Positions 12,699-15,656 of a stretch of DNA of 15,656 nt are shown here, piece after piece. The DNA is from Anaerolineales bacterium (GTDB taxonomy: Bacteria; Chloroflexota; Anaerolineae; Promineifilales; Promineifilaceae), in assembly GCA_020432595.1 (NCBI GenBank), contig JAGQGA010000048.1:1-15656 (forward strand), given 5' to 3'. The notes under the pieces are model-generated. The model saw nothing but the letters and a program-made list of their open reading frames with translations, made no database searches and was not told the origin of the DNA. Position 1 is the first letter of the stretch, and every line of letters starts with the position of its first letter. The position numbers and the translations under genes were made by a program.

Positions 12699-15656
12699 GT
12701 GAAAAGAAACCGACTATTCTTCATCATTCTGATCATCATCACCGCCCTCTCCCTGCTGGTTATGCTGGAAGGCGTGGCGACCGCTGTTGCCAACAACCTC
12801 ACCAACACGACCGCTACCATCCCCCACATTGATTTGAATGGGAGCAGCCAGCCGGGGCTAGACTTCTACACAGCCTATACCGAAAACATTGGCCTGCTGC
12901 CGATTGTGGATACATCTGCCTTGTCCATCACCGACACCGACAGCGTCTATTTGGCCTCTGCCACCATCACCCTGGTTGAGTTGCTTAACGGCAACGCCGA
13001 AACGCTCAAAGTAGACACCAGCGGTACCACGCTTGTTGCCAACTACAACGCCAAAACTGGCGTTCTGTCCCTGACTGCGCCCAGTGGTCGGGAAACCTTA
13101 ACCAACTTTCAAAAGGTACTCCGCACCATATGCTATGGCAACGATTCTGAAGCCCCTTCTGCCATCCCCCGCACCGTGCGCTTTGTGATTAGCGACGGTA
13201 GCACGGAAAGCCCCCCAGCTAACGCTATCATTGACATTGAGCCGGTTAATGATGCTCCACTGCTTGACAACAGCAGTCCACTGCACCTCTCCGACATCAA
13301 AGAAGACGACATCAACAACCCCGGCAACCTGGTTGGCGATTTACTCAATAAGCAGGGCAGTTCCTTGATTGATGATTTGGATGGGCCGCTGGAAGGGATT
13401 GCCATTGTGTCGGCCAACAACAACGGCGGCAAATGGCAGTTCAAGACGGCCAGCATTTGGATAGATGTGGGGAATGTGACGGCACAAACGGCCGTTTTGC
13501 TCGACCCCAGTGCCCAAATTCGTTTCCTACCCGCTCCCCAATTCTCCGGCAGCGCCAGCATCAGCTTCCGCGCCTGGGATCAAAGCGATGAGCACAGCAG
13601 CGGCAGCACGGGCATCAACACCAGCAGCAACGGCGGCTCTACCCCCTTTAGCAACACCATCGCCCAGGCAACCATTGTTGTCGCCCCGCAAAACGATGCC
13701 CCTGTCATTGACCTTAACGGCCCAGATGCAGGCACCAAATATCAGGCTATTTTTACCGAAGATGGCGGCAAAATCGCCATTGTGGATGAAGCCCAGCTTA
13801 CCGTCACCGACCCCGACTCGGCTCAATTAACCGAGGCGCTGGTGAAACTAACCAACAAACCAGACGGCAACCAGGAATCCTTGGCTGCCCAGGTTACGCT
13901 GCCAGAAATTTCCGGCAGCTATAACGCCAGTACCGGCCAGCTGCGGTTGCAAGGGCCAGCCACCCCCGCCCAATTCCAGCAGGTGCTGCGCTCCATTACC
14001 TACAACAACCTATCGCAGAACCCCACCAACAGCGACCGGCAGGTTGAGTTCACCATCAGCGATGGCATTAGCACCAGCGTGAAGGCCATCAGCACTATTG
14101 CCATCAACCGCGTCAATGATGCGCCGGTGTTGAACACCACCCAACCTTTTACCCTGACGGCCATTGAAGAAGACGACCCCGGCTCGTTGGGCAGCCTGGT
14201 TAGCAATATTTTGACCAGCAACAACCCCAATGCGGTAACCGATGTGGACAATGATTTTCGCGGCATTGCGGTCATTGGCATTGACAATAGCAATGGCAAA
14301 TGGCAGTATCGGCTAAATGGCACCACAACCTGGCTGGATTTTACGGCCGTTTCCAGCATCAGTGCCACCCTCCTCAGCAGCGACGAGCGCGTTCGCTTTG
14401 TCCCCCATCCCAACTACGCAGGCAGTGCCAGCTTCACTTTCCGCGCCTGGGATCGCAGCGGCAACAGCCCTATTGGTGCCACCAACATCAACACCAACAT
14501 CAACGGCGGCACCTCGCCTTTCAGCGCGGCCCAGGCCAACGCCACCATCACCATCAATAGCATCAACGACGTGCCGATCCTTGACCTGAACGGCGCGGCC
14601 TCTGGTCGTGAATTTACGGCCAGTTTTATTGAAGCCCAAGGGCCTGTCGCCATCGTCTCCCCCACGCTCACCCTGCAAGACGTGGACAACATCAACATCC
14701 AAAGCGCCCTCGTGGAAATCAGCAATCTGCTTGACCCCAGCCAGGAAATTTTGGGCGTGACCAACCCCGGCAACTTTACGGTCAACTTCAATCCAGCGGC
14801 CGGCAGCCTTACCATTTCCGGGCTGGCTCCTATTGACCAATACCAATCCCTGCTGCGTACCGCCACCTACAACAATCTGTCGCAGGCCCCCACCGACACT
14901 GAAAACCGCTTTATCATCTTCACCGTGACCGACGACGGCGGCAGCAGCAGCGAACCTGTCACCAGCACGGTGCGTATTAACCCGGTTAACAACGTGCCGG
15001 TCATCAACAGCTTTGTCATTACCGGCACTGAGGATGTGGCTATACCCCTGTCGCTGGGGCTGTTTAACCAACATTTTGCCGACCCCGATGGCGACGACCT
15101 GACCGAGCTAAAGATCACGGCACTGCCAGCTAACGGCACCCTGCTTTTGGCCGGGGCACCCATCGCTGCGGGGCAGCCCATTCCGGCGGCGCAAATTGGG
15201 CAGTTGCGCTTTATGCCGCTGGCCGATTGGTTTGGCACCACCAGCTTTGACTGGAATGGCAAGGACAATGAAGTGTATCCGGTTAACGGCGGCACGGTAA
15301 CAGTAACGCTGATGCCAGTGAATGACGCGCCGGTGCTGGGTGACGTGGGTAAGGAAGGAGACGAGGATCAGCGTCTGTGGTTTAGCCCTGGCGATTTTGC
15401 CATGCAGTTTAACGACCCCGACGGTGACTCGTTGATGAGCATCGAGGTGAAATCGCTGCCAGCGCGGGGAACGCTGCGCTTTGGCGAAACGGCCGTTTCC
15501 ATCAACGACACCTTTACCGCCAACACCCTGACCCAGCTTTCCTTTACCCCGGAAAAAGATTGGACGGGGATCATCAGCTTTGACTGGAACGGCTCCGACG
15601 GTGAACTCTCGGCCGAGGTGGTGGCATCGGGGGTGATGACGATAACTGCCGTTAAT
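12699..15656 (+). CDS. Giant secreted cadherin-like repeat protein (3'-partial)
   Basis: A GTG at 12699 opens a frame of 986 codons with no stop up to the right edge. I translated it by hand. It begins with a signal peptide ((M)KRNRLFFIILIIITALSLLV..., probable cleavage near ATA/AVA, about 27-31). Then two unit types alternate: B1 (45-183), A1 (184-331), B2 (332-472), A2 (473-622) and B3 (623-763), followed by two 111-aa units C1 (764-874) and C2 (875-985). NDAP-like motifs mark nearly every border. Type A is related to the 151-aa tandem units of the 1338-aa protein, and type B to its unit 640-778. Type C has LPANGTL ... LRFMPLADWFG ... FDWNG. It is cadherin-like, probably Ca2+-binding and surface exposed; its C-terminal anchor is unknown. 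The GTG is chosen because the signal peptide starts there. The Shine-Dalgarno is weak (CAGGTA, 12685-12690). It lies 35 bp after the SH3b pseudokinase gene. Confidence 0.88.
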   Translation, partial: MKRNRLFFIILIIITALSLLVMLEGVATAVANNLTNTTATIPHIDLNGSSQPGLDFYTAYTENIGLLPIVDTSALSITDTDSVYLASATITLVELLNGNAETLKVDTSGTTLVANYNAKTGVLSLTAPSGRETLTNFQKVLRTICYGNDSEAPSAIPRTVRFVISDGSTESPPANAIIDIEPVNDAPLLDNSSPLHLSDIKEDDINNPGNLVGDLLNKQGSSLIDDLDGPLEGIAIVSANNNGGKWQFKTASIWIDVGNVTAQTAVLLDPSAQIRFLPAPQFSGSASISFRAWDQSDEHSSGSTGINTSSNGGSTPFSNTIAQATIVVAPQNDAPVIDLNGPDAGTKYQAIFTEDGGKIAIVDEAQLTVTDPDSAQLTEALVKLTNKPDGNQESLAAQVTLPEISGSYNASTGQLRLQGPATPAQFQQVLRSITYNNLSQNPTNSDRQVEFTISDGISTSVKAISTIAINRVNDAPVLNTTQPFTLTAIEEDDPGSLGSLVSNILTSNNPNAVTDVDNDFRGIAVIGIDNSNGKWQYRLNGTTTWLDFTAVSSISATLLSSDERVRFVPHPNYAGSASFTFRAWDRSGNSPIGATNINTNINGGTSPFSAAQANATITINSINDVPILDLNGAASGREFTASFIEAQGPVAIVSPTLTLQDVDNINIQSALVEISNLLDPSQEILGVTNPGNFTVNFNPAAGSLTISGLAPIDQYQSLLRTATYNNLSQAPTDTENRFIIFTVTDDGGSSSEPVTSTVRINPVNNVPVINSFVITGTEDVAIPLSLGLFNQHFADPDGDDLTELKITALPANGTLLLAGAPIAAGQPIPAAQIGQLRFMPLADWFGTTSFDWNGKDNEVYPVNGGTVTVTLMPVNDAPVLGDVGKEGDEDQRLWFSPGDFAMQFNDPDGDSLMSIEVKSLPARGTLRFGETAVSINDTFTANTLTQLSFTPEKDWTGIISFDWNGSDGELSAEVVASGVMTITAVN
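14988..15653 (+). repeat. Two tandem 333-bp coding units
   Basis: C1 (14988-15320) and C2 (15321-15653) are each exactly 111 codons and share ED..(L)..F..DPDGD.L....(V/I)..LPA.GTL, a Phe-containing (L/M).F.P..DW.G..SFDWNG segment and a closing V.V/I..VN. The last codon of the window (AAT, 15654-15656) falls where the next unit or domain would begin. Confidence 0.8.

Larger units (their letters stand above)
59..15497. repeat. Dispersed palindrome AACGGCCGTT, 14 exact copies
   Basis: Exact copies start at 59, 307, 2308, 2336, 2545, 3137, 5291, 8963, 9116, 9182, 11951, 12363, 13487 and 15488. About 0.015 would be expected by chance for a 10-mer in this length with equal bases. Four are intergenic and ten are in genes. 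In genes they are read as Thr-Ala-Val seven times, Arg-Pro-Phe twice and Asn-Gly-Arg once, so all three reading frames are used. Near copies with one change occur at 4280, 4979, 7751 and 14342. The copy at 3137 is widened to an 18-bp perfect palindrome (3133-3150). The pattern resembles HIP1 of cyanobacteria in kind but has a different sequence. Confidence 0.9.

Noticed and set aside
14313..15074. 253-codon frame on the - strand
   Set aside because: It lies opposite the cadherin-like repeat gene, whose repeat units and NDAP motifs are clear. The antisense product has only composition bias.
4893..15656. CRISPR array or tandem DNA repeats with spacers
   Set aside because: The repetition is long in-frame protein-domain repetition without short identical repeats separated by unique spacers.
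1..15656. tRNA, rRNA, transposase or integrase genes
   Set aside because: No cloverleaf, rRNA-like segment or mobile-element protein motif was seen on either strand.

Overview
The window looks like a chromosomal segment from a Chloroflexota bacterium, probably of the Anaerolineae/Ardenticatenia type. This is inferred from style, not from a marker gene. The clues are Thr/Pro linkers of the TPTATPT kind between a membrane anchor and extracellular domains, kinase-like proteins ending in LysM or SH3 domains, secreted proteins with an LPxxxK segment before a C-terminal domain, and a plastid-like FabI. The 10-bp palindrome AACGGCCGTT occurs 14 times in 15.7 kb, in coding and non-coding DNA alike, and gives the window a strong sequence signature.

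Layout. Positions 2-751 (+) hold the 3' part of an enoyl-ACP reductase gene (fabI, plant/plastid type). It converges on an AbgB-like M20 amidohydrolase at 787-2208 (-), and a perfect 28-bp palindrome lies between the two. A 663-bp intergenic region (2209-2871) carries a good promoter-like sequence, two hairpins, a 9-bp tandem repeat and three copies of the palindrome. From 2872 to the right edge everything is on the + strand and concerns the cell envelope. In order these are a transmembrane kinase-like protein with an extracellular beta-sandwich and LysM domain (2872-4635), a 1338-aa secreted cadherin-like/DUF11-like repeat protein (4893-8909), a 615-aa paralogue of its C-terminal half (9048-10895), a second transmembrane kinase-like protein with an SH3b domain (11035-12663), and another giant cadherin-like repeat protein that starts with GTG at 12699 and runs off the window after 986 open codons.

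The main point of interest is the repeated module 'membrane kinase-fold protein followed by secreted repeat protein(s)'. Both kinase folds have lost catalytic residues. The first lacks the glycine loop and the beta-3 Lys (Glu46) but keeps the catalytic Asp. The second also lacks the catalytic Asp (HYA instead of HRD) and has Asp for the beta-3 Lys. They therefore look like pseudokinase scaffolds or sensors that link the cytoplasm to the wall, next to large surface proteins they may regulate or help place. No experimental function is known to me for this arrangement, and the functional link is inferred from position and architecture only. Strong terminator-like hairpins follow the first kinase gene and the 1338-aa gene. 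The second kinase gene and the last repeat-protein gene are only 35 bp apart and are probably co-transcribed.
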